Assembly: GCA_033763335.1 (NCBI GenBank)
Contig: JANRKU010000098.1
Location: 1 to 64,000 of the forward strand
From: GCA-2794515 sp033763335
GTDB lineage: Bacteria > Chloroflexota > Anaerolineae > Aggregatilineales > Phototrophicaceae
Direction: 5' to 3'
DNA: 64,000 bases
Part shown: positions 51,126-60,071 of the stretch, in pieces
Layout: the number at the start of each line of letters is the position of its first letter
How positions within the stretch are numbered: the stretch's first letter is position 1
Notes under the pieces: generated by a model
What the model saw: only the letters and a program-made list of their open reading frames with translations
What the model was told of the DNA's origin: nothing
Databases searched by the model: none
Translations under genes and position numbers: made by a program

Positions 51126-52712
51126 ATGAAATTATTATGGATGATAAGCTGTTTTTTTCTGATGATATTGGTGGGGTGCGAGCCAGAAGAACAACCAGAG
51201 ATTATTGTGCGCCTCTTGGCAGATGGAACGGAGCGTATTTATCAGAATCCAGAACCCATCACTGTAGACCAATTTTTGAGTGAAGTTGGTGTGGAATTAA
51301 CCGCCCTAGACCGTGTGAACCCAGAGCGATGGACACAAATTTTTGACCAAATGGTGATTACGGTTGTGCGTGTGAGCGAAAGTGAAAGTTGTGAGGATGA
51401 AACACTCGCATTTAGACGACAAACACGCCTTGTAGAAGGATTAGCGCCCGGTGAAGAGCGTATTGGGCAAGCAGGCGTAAATGGCGTTGAACGGGTTTGT
51501 TATCGTGTCACCGTAGAAAATGGGATTGCCAAAGACCGTATCGAAATTAGCCGTGTGGCGGTGCAATCACCCCAAGATGAAATTATTTTTGTAGGACCCA
51601 CCACCGAATTAGAGCCTGTTTCTATTATCGGCACATTGGCATATATCAGCAACAACAATGCGTGGATTATGCGCGGTAGTAGCACACGCAAACGCCCCCT
51701 CACGACCACATCCGACTTAGATAGTCGCGTTTTTAGCCTCACTGCCGATGGAAAAAGCCTGCTCATTGCCCGCAGAGCCACTGATGATGAAAATTCATTT
51801 AACCAATTATGGCTTATACCTGATACGATTGCCAATACACCCGATGTCTTACCCCTCATCCCGCGTGATGTCCGTCATGCCGATTGGGTTGTGGGGACAA
51901 ATGACCAGATTAGTTATTCCACCGCAGAACCACAAGCCTCACCACCTGGGTGGCGTGCTTTTAATGATTTGTGGTTGATGGTTATTAACCCCTCCACAGG
52001 TGAGCAAATTCGTGTGGAAGAAATTATCACAGCCAATTCTGGCGGATTATATGGTTGGTGGGGAACAGAATATAAATGGTCGCCAGATGGTACAAAATTG
52101 GCATGGATTCGTGCGGATTCGGTGGGATTGGTAGATTTTGAAAATAAGCAAATCGGCACACCGCTTGCCACCTTCGCGGTTCTCAATCCATTGGGAGATT
52201 GGTCGTGGCGCACGACTGTATCATGGTCATGGGATAGTCGGTTGCTCCTGACGACTGTTCATGGATTACCCGTTGGCAATGAATTGCCAGAGACAAGCCC
52301 TGTATTCAATATCGCGGTTTTATCTACCGATGGTGCTTATGCGGCAGATATAATCCCGCGTGCAGGGGTATGGTCTACACCACGTTTTTCGCCACAAGTG
52401 AATAGTGATGTCGAATTTCCACAAGGCTATATTGCCTATTTGCAAGCGCGTCAGTGGGAAGAGAGCATTAGTGGTGAATATGATTTGGTTATTGCCGATA
52501 GAGATGGTAGCAATGCCCGCATATTATTTCCACCAGAAGGACAAGCAGGCTTAACTGCACAACAATTTGCACAAGACTTTACATGGAGTCCAGATGGTCA
52601 ACAGATTGCACTCATCTATTTGGGTAATCTATGGCTCATAGACATCAAAACTGGCGCACAATATCAACTCACACAAGATGGGAGTGCTTCTAAGCCTGTA
52701 TGGTCTCAATGA
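51126..52712 (+). CDS. G5-domain lipoprotein with TolB-like beta-propeller
   Basis: 528 residues. Signal peptide with lipobox ILVGC (C18). Residues about 25-75 (IIVRLLADGTERIY, ITVDQFLSEVGVELTALDRVN) look like the ubiquitin-like DUF348 repeat. A G5-like domain follows (about 95-160; RLVEGLAPGEERIGQAGVNG, VCYRVTVENGIAKDRIEISR). These two are found together in the cell-wall proteins RpfB and YabE. From about 175 a beta-propeller follows with TolB/PD40 repeats, for example YKWSPDGTKLAWIR and FTWSPDGQQIALIYLG. No enzymatic domain is seen. Its last bases hold the ATG of the next gene, so the two are coupled. G5 domains are known to bind sugars such as N-acetylglucosamine; a role in glycan handling is inferred. 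Confidence 0.85.
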   Translation: MKLLWMISCFFLMILVGCEPEEQPEIIVRLLADGTERIYQNPEPITVDQFLSEVGVELTALDRVNPERWTQIFDQMVITVVRVSESESCEDETLAFRRQTRLVEGLAPGEERIGQAGVNGVERVCYRVTVENGIAKDRIEISRVAVQSPQDEIIFVGPTTELEPVSIIGTLAYISNNNAWIMRGSSTRKRPLTTTSDLDSRVFSLTADGKSLLIARRATDDENSFNQLWLIPDTIANTPDVLPLIPRDVRHADWVVGTNDQISYSTAEPQASPPGWRAFNDLWLMVINPSTGEQIRVEEIITANSGGLYGWWGTEYKWSPDGTKLAWIRADSVGLVDFENKQIGTPLATFAVLNPLGDWSWRTTVSWSWDSRLLLTTVHGLPVGNELPETSPVFNIAVLSTDGAYAADIIPRAGVWSTPRFSPQVNSDVEFPQGYIAYLQARQWEESISGEYDLVIADRDGSNARILFPPEGQAGLTAQQFAQDFTWSPDGQQIALIYLGNLWLIDIKTGAQYQLTQDGSASKPVWSQ

Positions 52713-55700
52713 TACGAAAATATGTGATGCTTGTGTTTGCACTATCGGCGCTTATTGGCTCATTGGTCGCCATATTTGCCACTCAAACAGAACGCGATTT
52801 TATGTTGCGTGGCTATACAAATGCCACACAAGACCAAAATTTGCCCTATCGGATGCCACTTTTGGGTGTGAATGCAGAACTCACGCAATATACACCCGAT
52901 GAATTACGCTATCAGCTCAATTTGATGCAAGAGGCGCATATGTATTGGGTACGCCAATTGGTGCGCTGGGATAGCATAGAAACAACTCAGGGAGACTATG
53001 ATTGGGCGACATGGGATGCAATTTTAGGCGTATTTGCCGAATTCCCCCAACTGGAATTGGTGGCGGTCATCGTAGATGCACCCCAATGGGCAACGAGTCA
53101 TCCATTTGACCCGACATCACAACGAACAGCCCCACCCGATGACCCACAAACCTATGCCGATTTTATTGGCGCGTTTGCAGAGCGTTATGGCGATACTGTA
53201 GATTATTATCAGGTTTGGGATGAGCCAAATATCACGCTTGGTTGGGGCAATTTGCCACCCAATGTGACACACTATGTTGCGATGCTCCAAAAGGCGTATC
53301 AAGCCATTCACGCCAATGACCCCTCTGCCCAAGTCATTGGTGCGGGACTCGCGCCAACCATTGAGATTGGGTATGACAATTACAACGAATTTGATTTTAT
53401 GCGCGACTTATATGCCAACGGCGCACAAGAGTATGCCGATGCGTGGGCAGGAATGCCCTATGGGTTTGAACATTCACCACAAGACCGCATAGCTGATGTC
53501 AATCACCTCAATTTGTCGCGGTTTGTGATGCTCCGCGAAATTATGACCGACTATGGCGATGCCGATAAACCCCTCTGGGCAAGTGCATGGGGATGGAATG
53601 CACTCCCCGCAGATTGGGCAGGAAATCCATCTATTTGGCGGGATGTGAGCCAACAAGACCAAATAACCTATACACTAAATGCCCTCGCGCGTGCAGAACG
53701 TGAATGGACATGGCTTGGGGGCATGATTTTATATCACTGGCAACCCGATGCCCCATTTGATGACCCGCGATGGGGATTTTCTGTGATGGGTCAAAATGAC
53801 CAGCCAACACCCTTTTATGAGGCGCTCAAAAATCGTCCTATAAGCGAATTTGCGACAGACGGTATTTATCCTGCACAAAATCCGTTTGCGACCTATAGCG
53901 GGGCTTGGACATTCACAGGATTAGGCGCAGATATTGGTTGGGTACAAGATAGTGCATTAGAATTTGTTTTTGAGGGGCGCGATATTGCCCTCATCACCCG
54001 TGAGGCAGAGTCTATCGCCCATTTTTATGTCACCATAGACAATCTTCCTGCCAATGGATTGCCACAGGATATGGCAGGCAATAGTTATTTAACCCTGCGG
54101 AGCGCCACATTAGACCCCACCATCACGATTCATAGCCTTGCAACAGGGTTAACGGATGGAAAACACACTTTACGGCTGATAGCAGACGAACTTGTCCCAG
54201 ATGAACTTACACAACGGTATCCATTGATCGGATTTGCTGTGGGCAGTGGTGATTTGCGTGCGCCCTATGACAGGCAAATTGCCTTTGGTTGGATAAGTGC
54301 TTTTTTGTCGTTTATCGCTGCGATTGTCACCATCCGCGCCGTGAATATCGGCTGGCTATGGAGTGCTATCCGTATTGCATGGTTGCGTCTCAATGATATG
54401 ACCCAGTTGATTATCGGTGCTGGCGCGTCGGTGGCATTGCTCCTAGCAATGTTTTTGGCGTGGAATTCTGGAATTCCTGCTATTTTTAAGCGGGATAGTG
54501 TGCAATTGGGGTTATCTATTGTCACAGCTGGCATTATTTATCTCAATCCAAGCCTCATTTTAACTGCCATCGCCATTATCGCCCTTTTCATCCTGATTTA
54601 TCATCGGCTCGAATTGGGTGTGTTGCTGGCTGTGTTTTGGTCGCCATTCTTTTTATTCCCAGTCGAGTTATATCGCTTTTCGTTTCCTGTGGCAGAAGTA
54701 ATTTTACTCATCACCGCATCCGCATTGGTGCTACGCGGATTTGTGCGATTCGCAGAAGATGCACAAACATTACCAAAAGCGATGCGCCGATGGACATGGC
54801 ATAAAAATCTCACAATGCTAGATATGCTGATGATTTTGTGGTTGATATTGGGTGTTTTTGGGGTGTTGATTGCGACATATCGCGCACCTGCCATTACCGA
54901 TTTTCGCACGATGTTTATTGAGCCATTTTTGTTGTATATCGCTATTCGTGTGATGAGCCAAGACAAAAAATCGCTCATTCGCCTCATGGACGCTTTGGTA
55001 TTGGCGGGAGTCGCTGTATCGGTGATTGGACTGGTGATGTGGATTGGCGGACAGGCGATTATCACCGCCGAAGATGGTGTAAGCCGATTAGCCAGCGTAT
55101 ATGGCTCACCTAACAATGTCGGTCTCATTTTGGGACGGTGTATTCCATTTGCATTGGCATGGATACTCATTAATCCCGATAAAACCCGCCGTTGGGTGGG
55201 CATTGGCGGATTTTTGGTGATGAGCATTGCGGTTGTCCTAACACAGAGCGCAGGGGCATTGTTTATCGGTGTGCCTGTGGGGATTATCACCGTTATCACG
55301 TTGAGTCTACGCAAAAAGGCAATCATACCCCTTATAGGTGTGCTTATTGTGGTGATAGCAGGCGCGGTTATCGCTTCACAATCGCCTCGTTTTGAGCGTT
55401 TGGTAGATATGAGCAGTGGCACAAATTTTTATCGGCTACGGGCATGGCAAAGCGCCATCAATATCATTCAAGATAAACCCATCACAGGAATTGGATTAGA
55501 CCAATATCTTTATTATTTTAGAGATGGCTATATGCTCCCCGATGCGTGGCAAGAGCCGAATTTATCGCACCCGCATAACATCGTTTTTGATTCTTGGTTA
55601 CGGCTTGGCATCTTTGGCGTGATATGGTTATTGGTATTCGTTTGGATATGGGCAAAAACGGCGTGGCGGGGTTATAAAGCACATTTTGAAGTACAAAACA

Positions 55701-55879
55701 GACTCATGCTTGCTCTTATTATCGGTGTGATGGGAAGCATGACCAATTTATTGGCGCATGGGCTAGTAGATAATAGCCTCTATGTTGTGGATTTGGTGAT
55801 TGTGTTTGTGGTCTTGGTCGGCATAACATCCGCTTTGCAACCGCAAAAATCATCATCTCTATCATCCATAGAGGGTTAA
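52709..55879 (+). CDS. Fusion of a GH39-like (inactive-looking) domain with an O-antigen ligase-like membrane domain
   Basis: 1056 residues from the ATG at 52709, which overlaps the stop of the lipoprotein gene (ATGA). Order: one N-terminal membrane helix; a clan-A glycosidase-like barrel (about 45-375) with GVNAELTQYTPDELRYQLNL, VRQLVRWDSIE and the acid/base motif VWDEPNI (E172); a beta-sandwich-like region (about 390-510); then many helices with a Wzy/WaaL-type ligase domain (GSPNNVGLILGRCIPFALAW; RLRAWQSAINIIQDKPITGI; LSHPHNIVFDSWLRLGIFG). The nucleophile strand reads PLWASAWGWN where active enzymes have a Glu before -GW, so the barrel may only bind glycan. Such a fusion could couple recognition of the outside polymer to its ligation or polymerisation. 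Confidence 0.87.
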   Translation: MIRKYVMLVFALSALIGSLVAIFATQTERDFMLRGYTNATQDQNLPYRMPLLGVNAELTQYTPDELRYQLNLMQEAHMYWVRQLVRWDSIETTQGDYDWATWDAILGVFAEFPQLELVAVIVDAPQWATSHPFDPTSQRTAPPDDPQTYADFIGAFAERYGDTVDYYQVWDEPNITLGWGNLPPNVTHYVAMLQKAYQAIHANDPSAQVIGAGLAPTIEIGYDNYNEFDFMRDLYANGAQEYADAWAGMPYGFEHSPQDRIADVNHLNLSRFVMLREIMTDYGDADKPLWASAWGWNALPADWAGNPSIWRDVSQQDQITYTLNALARAEREWTWLGGMILYHWQPDAPFDDPRWGFSVMGQNDQPTPFYEALKNRPISEFATDGIYPAQNPFATYSGAWTFTGLGADIGWVQDSALEFVFEGRDIALITREAESIAHFYVTIDNLPANGLPQDMAGNSYLTLRSATLDPTITIHSLATGLTDGKHTLRLIADELVPDELTQRYPLIGFAVGSGDLRAPYDRQIAFGWISAFLSFIAAIVTIRAVNIGWLWSAIRIAWLRLNDMTQLIIGAGASVALLLAMFLAWNSGIPAIFKRDSVQLGLSIVTAGIIYLNPSLILTAIAIIALFILIYHRLELGVLLAVFWSPFFLFPVELYRFSFPVAEVILLITASALVLRGFVRFAEDAQTLPKAMRRWTWHKNLTMLDMLMILWLILGVFGVLIATYRAPAITDFRTMFIEPFLLYIAIRVMSQDKKSLIRLMDALVLAGVAVSVIGLVMWIGGQAIITAEDGVSRLASVYGSPNNVGLILGRCIPFALAWILINPDKTRRWVGIGGFLVMSIAVVLTQSAGALFIGVPVGIITVITLSLRKKAIIPLIGVLIVVIAGAVIASQSPRFERLVDMSSGTNFYRLRAWQSAINIIQDKPITGIGLDQYLYYFRDGYMLPDAWQEPNLSHPHNIVFDSWLRLGIFGVIWLLVFVWIWAKTAWRGYKAHFEVQNRLMLALIIGVMGSMTNLLAHGLVDNSLYVVDLVIVFVVLVGITSALQPQKSSSLSSIEG

Positions 55880-55921
55880 TGGTAAACTTTTGAGGCATTT
55901 TTGAACACATGGAGGTGTACA

Positions 55922-56854
55922 TTGCGCGTTGTTATTGCTGGTGGCTCTGGTTTTGTGGGGTCTCATTTATGTGAACGATTTTTAAGCGAAGGCGCAGAAG
56001 TCATCGCGGTAGATAACCTGATTACGGGCAGTTTTGATAATATCAAACATCTACAAACCAACCCGCGTTTTAGTTTTATCAACCAAAATATTAGCCGTCC
56101 ATTCACCATTGATGGCGCTGTAGATGCGGTACTTAATTTTGCATCGCCCGCCAGTCCACCAGATTATCTTAAATATCCCATTGAAACGCTCGAAGTTGGG
56201 TCATTGGGAACTCAGAACACCCTAAAATTGGCACATGAAAAAAATGCCCGTTATTTATTAGCATCCACATCAGAAGTGTATGGCGACCCCTTGGTGCATC
56301 CCCAAACCGAAGATTATTTGGGCAATGTAGATTCTATCGGTCCGCGCAGTGTCTATGACGAAGCAAAACGCTATGCCGAAGCCATCACCATGGCATATCA
56401 TCGCACTTATGGCGTAAAAACACGTATTGTACGGATTTTTAATACCTATGGTCCCAGAATGCGCTTGGATGATGGACGTGTCGTCCCCAATTTTATCGCA
56501 CAAGCCTTACGGGGTGAGCCATTAACTGTTTATGGCGATGGTCAACAAACCCGTAGTTTTCAATATGTGGATGACCTCATTGAGGGTGTGCGACGCTTGC
56601 TGGATTCCGATTTTGTAGAACCCGTCAATATTGGCAATCCCAACGAAATGACCATTTTGCAATTTGCAGAGATGGTCGCAGAAATTGTCGGCAAAACAGC
56701 GACTATCGAATTTCATGATGCGCGTATCAAAGGCGACCCACAAACCCGCCGTCCAGAGATTAGCCGTGCCAAAGCCATCCTCAATTGGGAGCCAAAAGTG
56801 CCATTGGCAGATGGACTCGCCAAGACGATTGCTTATTATCGGAATGTTGTATGA
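55922..56854 (+). CDS. UDP-glucuronate decarboxylase-like NAD-dependent epimerase
   Basis: Extended SDR enzyme; the closest type makes UDP-xylose from UDP-glucuronate. The TTG at 55922 is chosen as start because GGAGGT lies 5-6 bases before it and the protein then begins LRVVIAGGSGFVG (310 residues). Seen: NAD motif GGSGFVGSHLCE; NFASPASPPDYLKYPIETL, a hallmark of UDP-glucuronate decarboxylases; STSEVYGDPLVHPQTEDYLG; catalytic YDEAKRYAEA (Y-x3-K); and RIFNTYGPRM. The following ligase gene starts within its stop codon. It probably supplies a nucleotide sugar for the glycan made by this cluster. Confidence 0.93.
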   Translation: MRVVIAGGSGFVGSHLCERFLSEGAEVIAVDNLITGSFDNIKHLQTNPRFSFINQNISRPFTIDGAVDAVLNFASPASPPDYLKYPIETLEVGSLGTQNTLKLAHEKNARYLLASTSEVYGDPLVHPQTEDYLGNVDSIGPRSVYDEAKRYAEAITMAYHRTYGVKTRIVRIFNTYGPRMRLDDGRVVPNFIAQALRGEPLTVYGDGQQTRSFQYVDDLIEGVRRLLDSDFVEPVNIGNPNEMTILQFAEMVAEIVGKTATIEFHDARIKGDPQTRRPEISRAKAILNWEPKVPLADGLAKTIAYYRNVV

Positions 56855-58338
56855 ACACCGTTTTGAAATTAAACAGACAAAATTCCTTCTGGCAACTTAT
56901 CATTATTGGCATTGCGTTGATAATTGGTGCTGGTATCGCAGTATTGCCACTCAATCTATCAGCATTGGTGATAGTCATGGGTGCTGTGGGGATTTTGTCT
57001 GTTATCACGCCTTTTTCTGCATTGGCATTGGTGCTTATCGTTGCGCCATTGCGAACCCTCATCCAAACAGAGTCGCAAATCAATTTGCCATTGGATGTCG
57101 GTCAAATGGCGGTCATTTTTTTCATCGGTGCTTGGGGTGTTCATCAAATTGTCCAAAAAAATCGCCTATGGCGGTTTACTTATACACCCCTTTATATGCC
57201 GATAGCGATATTTTTTGTCATAACGGGTTTGGGGATATTTCATGCCACATCAATTGGCGCATGGTTGAATGAATGGCTCAAATGGGCGCTTATTTTGGTG
57301 TTGATATATATCATAGTGGCTTCGTGCCGATACAATCGGCGTTGGGAGTGGGCGCTCTTTGCCCTTATTAGTGCAGGTCTGGGACAAGCTATTGTCGGTT
57401 TATATACCTTTGTGGGAGGCAGTGGCGCAGACCACTTGCGAATTTTTCCAGATAGGGGGTTATTTCGTGCATTTGGGACGTTTGGGCAACCTAACCCCTT
57501 TGGCGGATTTATGGGGATTTTAGCCCCTCTAGCGTTGATGGCGATGGTTGGTTATGGCACCCTCGCATGGACATTATGGCGCAAAAATATCGAGCAAGCA
57601 CGGCTTACCCTGCTCGCTTGTGGTTTTTATGCGCTTGCCACTGCCCTTATGAGCATCGCCCTGATTGCCTCATGGAGTCGTGGTGCATGGCTTGGCTTTG
57701 GCGTGGCATTATTGGTGCTGATTGTGGCGTTTCCGCGCAAATTATGGCAAGGAATGGCATTATTAGGCGTGGTTATAGTAGTCGGCGGTATTTTATGGGC
57801 GAGTGGCAGATTGCCCTCCTCACTCACAGACCGCGTTGCCAGCGCCACCCAAGAATTATTTGTCCTCACCGATGTGCGTGGTGTGGATATTAACCCCGAT
57901 AACTATGCGGTTATCGAAAGACTTGCCCATTGGCAGGCGGCGCTCAATATGTCGCGCCAAAATACATGGCTAGGGGTTGGATTTGGCAATTACGATGCTA
58001 CTTATGAGGCGTATCGGCTTATTAACTGGAAATTTTCACTAGGTCATGCCCATAATTACTACTTGAATGTTTTGGCAGAGACTGGCATTATTGGTCTTGT
58101 TGCCTATATAGGGGTATTTGTTAGTTTGGTCGTGATAACATGGCAAACACGCCGTCATCCAGATCAATTAGCAAGAACCATCGCCATCGGATTGTTAGGG
58201 AGTTGGGCATATCTCGCCACACATAGCATGACCGATAACCTCTATGTCAACAATGTTTTTATTCATTTTGGTGTTATGATAGGCATACTCGCAGTCATCA
58301 ATCATCCTCTTATTCGTGTGAAAGTGATAACCCCTTGA
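56851..58338 (+). CDS. O-antigen ligase/polymerase-like membrane protein
   Basis: 495 residues from the ATG at 56851, which overlaps the preceding stop (ATGA). About a dozen hydrophobic helices (for example QLIIIGIALIIGAGIAVLPL, PFSALALVLIVAPLR). The Wzy_C/WaaL region has RAFGTFGQPNPFGGFMGILA, SWSRGAWLGFGVALLVLIVA, the large outer loop with ERLAHWQAALNMSRQNTWLG, and GHAHNYYLNVLAETGIIG with the conserved His. It is a second member of the same superfamily as the end of the gene at 52709, without the glycosidase part. One may act as polymerase and the other as ligase; the sequence does not decide. Confidence 0.9.
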   Translation: MNTVLKLNRQNSFWQLIIIGIALIIGAGIAVLPLNLSALVIVMGAVGILSVITPFSALALVLIVAPLRTLIQTESQINLPLDVGQMAVIFFIGAWGVHQIVQKNRLWRFTYTPLYMPIAIFFVITGLGIFHATSIGAWLNEWLKWALILVLIYIIVASCRYNRRWEWALFALISAGLGQAIVGLYTFVGGSGADHLRIFPDRGLFRAFGTFGQPNPFGGFMGILAPLALMAMVGYGTLAWTLWRKNIEQARLTLLACGFYALATALMSIALIASWSRGAWLGFGVALLVLIVAFPRKLWQGMALLGVVIVVGGILWASGRLPSSLTDRVASATQELFVLTDVRGVDINPDNYAVIERLAHWQAALNMSRQNTWLGVGFGNYDATYEAYRLINWKFSLGHAHNYYLNVLAETGIIGLVAYIGVFVSLVVITWQTRRHPDQLARTIAIGLLGSWAYLATHSMTDNLYVNNVFIHFGVMIGILAVINHPLIRVKVITP

Positions 58339-58934
58339 CCCAACAAACGGTAGAAATTATGGATACTCCACAACCAATGAAGTGGGGGTTTCGTAACCCT
58401 CTTAACCCTCCTATTCACTATCTGGCTCAACGCTTTGGCGGAAAAAAAGCAAAAGAACTTGAGCGTTTTCTTAAATTTGCCATCGTCGGCATTTCTGGTG
58501 CGGTTATTGATTTTGGCATCCTTATCGTTTTGCAAGCAACCATTTTGCCACCATCGCATGTTATCAATGTTATCATTGCCACTGTTATTGCTTTTACCTC
58601 AGCAGTTGTCAGCAACTTTATTTGGACACGCTACTGGGTCTATCCAGAATCAAAAAATACACCTATCCGCAAGCAACTAACCCAATTTGCCACCATTAGT
58701 GTTATTGGTGGTGCTGGACGCACGTTGTGGATTGCCGTGATGTATTATGAAATTGGGCATCTGGTGATGCCTATGGCATTGCCTGTCATTCAAATTTTCC
58801 GCCCCGGATATTCACCATCTGTCACCGCAGAAGAAAAACTTGGCACAATCATTGCTCAATTGATAGCGATGGTCGTGGTGATGTTATGGAATTTCTTCGC
58901 CAATCGTTATTGGACTTATAGAGACGTAAAATAA
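58335..58934 (+). CDS. GtrA-family membrane protein
   Basis: A four-helix protein of the GtrA family, often proposed to flip or help transfer lipid-linked sugars. The TTG at 58335 overlaps the ligase stop by 4 bases and gives 199 residues; ATG at 58359 (191 residues) is an alternative, and neither has a clear ribosome binding site. Seen: ERFLKFAIVGISGAVIDFGI, the family start; HVINVIIATVIAFTSAVVSNFIWTRYW, the most conserved part; and VVVMLWNFFANRYWTYRD at the end. The loop between helices 3 and 4 is somewhat extended. Next gene follows at 2 bases. Confidence 0.9.
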   Translation: MTQQTVEIMDTPQPMKWGFRNPLNPPIHYLAQRFGGKKAKELERFLKFAIVGISGAVIDFGILIVLQATILPPSHVINVIIATVIAFTSAVVSNFIWTRYWVYPESKNTPIRKQLTQFATISVIGGAGRTLWIAVMYYEIGHLVMPMALPVIQIFRPGYSPSVTAEEKLGTIIAQLIAMVVVMLWNFFANRYWTYRDVK

Positions 58935-58935
58935 T

Positions 58936-60063
58936 ATGGTCGCCATCGGCATAGACTATACTCCTGCTTACGAACAAGGGGCTGGCATTGGGCGGTCTGT
59001 CCGTGGTTTGGTCTCTGCTTTGGCGACAATAGATAACATAACCGATTATCGGTTATTTGTTGCTGGCGCAAGCCGTACAAAATTGCCTTCCATGCTTGCG
59101 CCAAATTTTACCTATTACCCCTCACAAATTTCGCCAAAATGGTGGGCGCGGATATGGCATCGGGCGCAGATACCCTATCATATCGAAAATATACTGGGTA
59201 AAATCGCCCTCTATCATGCTACCGATTTTGTTTTGCCCCCCATCCATAAAAAAACCAAAAGCCTTGTCACTATTCATGATTTATCATTTGTGCGTGTACC
59301 AGAAACAGCCAGCCCATCGCTCAAAAAATATTTAGATGTGGTCGTACCCCGTTCTATTGCGTGTGCTACACATATTCATGCGGTATCAGAAGCCACACGC
59401 CAAGACATCATCACGTTATACAACACCCCTCCAAGCAAAATTTCGGTGATATTTAACGCGGTAGAATCGCGTTTTAAGCCCACCAATACTCCCAAAGACC
59501 TTTTAGCAAAATATCAGATTCCCGATGTGCCATATATTGTCACTGTAGGCACTGTTCAACCACGCAAAAATTATAGCCGACTGGTGAAGGCATTGGTTGA
59601 GCTACGCAAAAATCATGATGTGCATTTGGTGGTTGCTGGTGGTCGTGGATGGCTTGAAGATGAATTTTATACCACCATCCGCGATACCAACATGACGGAT
59701 TATGTGCATGTCACGGGATTTGTCGCCGATGAAGACCTCCCTGCCCTTTATAGTGGCGCGATTTGTATGGCATTTCCATCGTTATATGAAGGATTTGGCA
59801 TCCCTGTTTTAGAAGCGATGGGATGTGGTGTGCCTGTGGTGTCATCGAACACCTCATCGTTGCCAGAAGTGGCAGAAGATGCCGCACTTTTGGTAGACCC
59901 CTACTCGACTGATGAGATTCATAACGCACTAGAACGGGTCATAACAGACCAATCACTGCGAAAAACACTTATTGAATGTGGGCTTATGCAAGCGAAAAAG
60001 TTCACATGGGAAAATTCTGCCATGCAATTACAATCACTTTATGTGCAATTATTAGAGGGGTAA
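58936..60063 (+). CDS. GT4-family glycosyltransferase
   Basis: GT-B retaining glycosyltransferase, 375 residues. Seen: IGIDYTPAYEQGAGIGRSVRG, the Gly-rich acceptor loop; ATDFVLPPIHKKTKSLVTIH; HAVSEATRQDIITLY; donor-domain TVGTVQPRKNYSRLVKA, with the Arg and Lys that hold the sugar nucleotide; and E-x7-E in YEGFGIPVLEAMGCGVPVV. Two bases after gtrA and 8 bases before the AAA+ gene, so it belongs to the same run. It likely adds mannose or another sugar to a lipid-linked glycan; donor not determined. Confidence 0.9.
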   Translation: MVAIGIDYTPAYEQGAGIGRSVRGLVSALATIDNITDYRLFVAGASRTKLPSMLAPNFTYYPSQISPKWWARIWHRAQIPYHIENILGKIALYHATDFVLPPIHKKTKSLVTIHDLSFVRVPETASPSLKKYLDVVVPRSIACATHIHAVSEATRQDIITLYNTPPSKISVIFNAVESRFKPTNTPKDLLAKYQIPDVPYIVTVGTVQPRKNYSRLVKALVELRKNHDVHLVVAGGRGWLEDEFYTTIRDTNMTDYVHVTGFVADEDLPALYSGAICMAFPSLYEGFGIPVLEAMGCGVPVVSSNTSSLPEVAEDAALLVDPYSTDEIHNALERVITDQSLRKTLIECGLMQAKKFTWENSAMQLQSLYVQLLEG

Positions 60064-60071
60064 AATCTGAT

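Noticed and set aside
54601..55422. A 273-codon frame antisense to the ligase part of the fusion gene
   Set aside because: Low-complexity Thr/Ile/Pro composition without family features, inside a supported gene. A shadow frame.
59976..60071. Longer N-terminus of the ChlI-like ATPase starting inside the glycosyltransferase gene
   Set aside because: It would overlap that gene by 88 bases in another frame and lacks family similarity. The ATG at 60072 gives the expected start.
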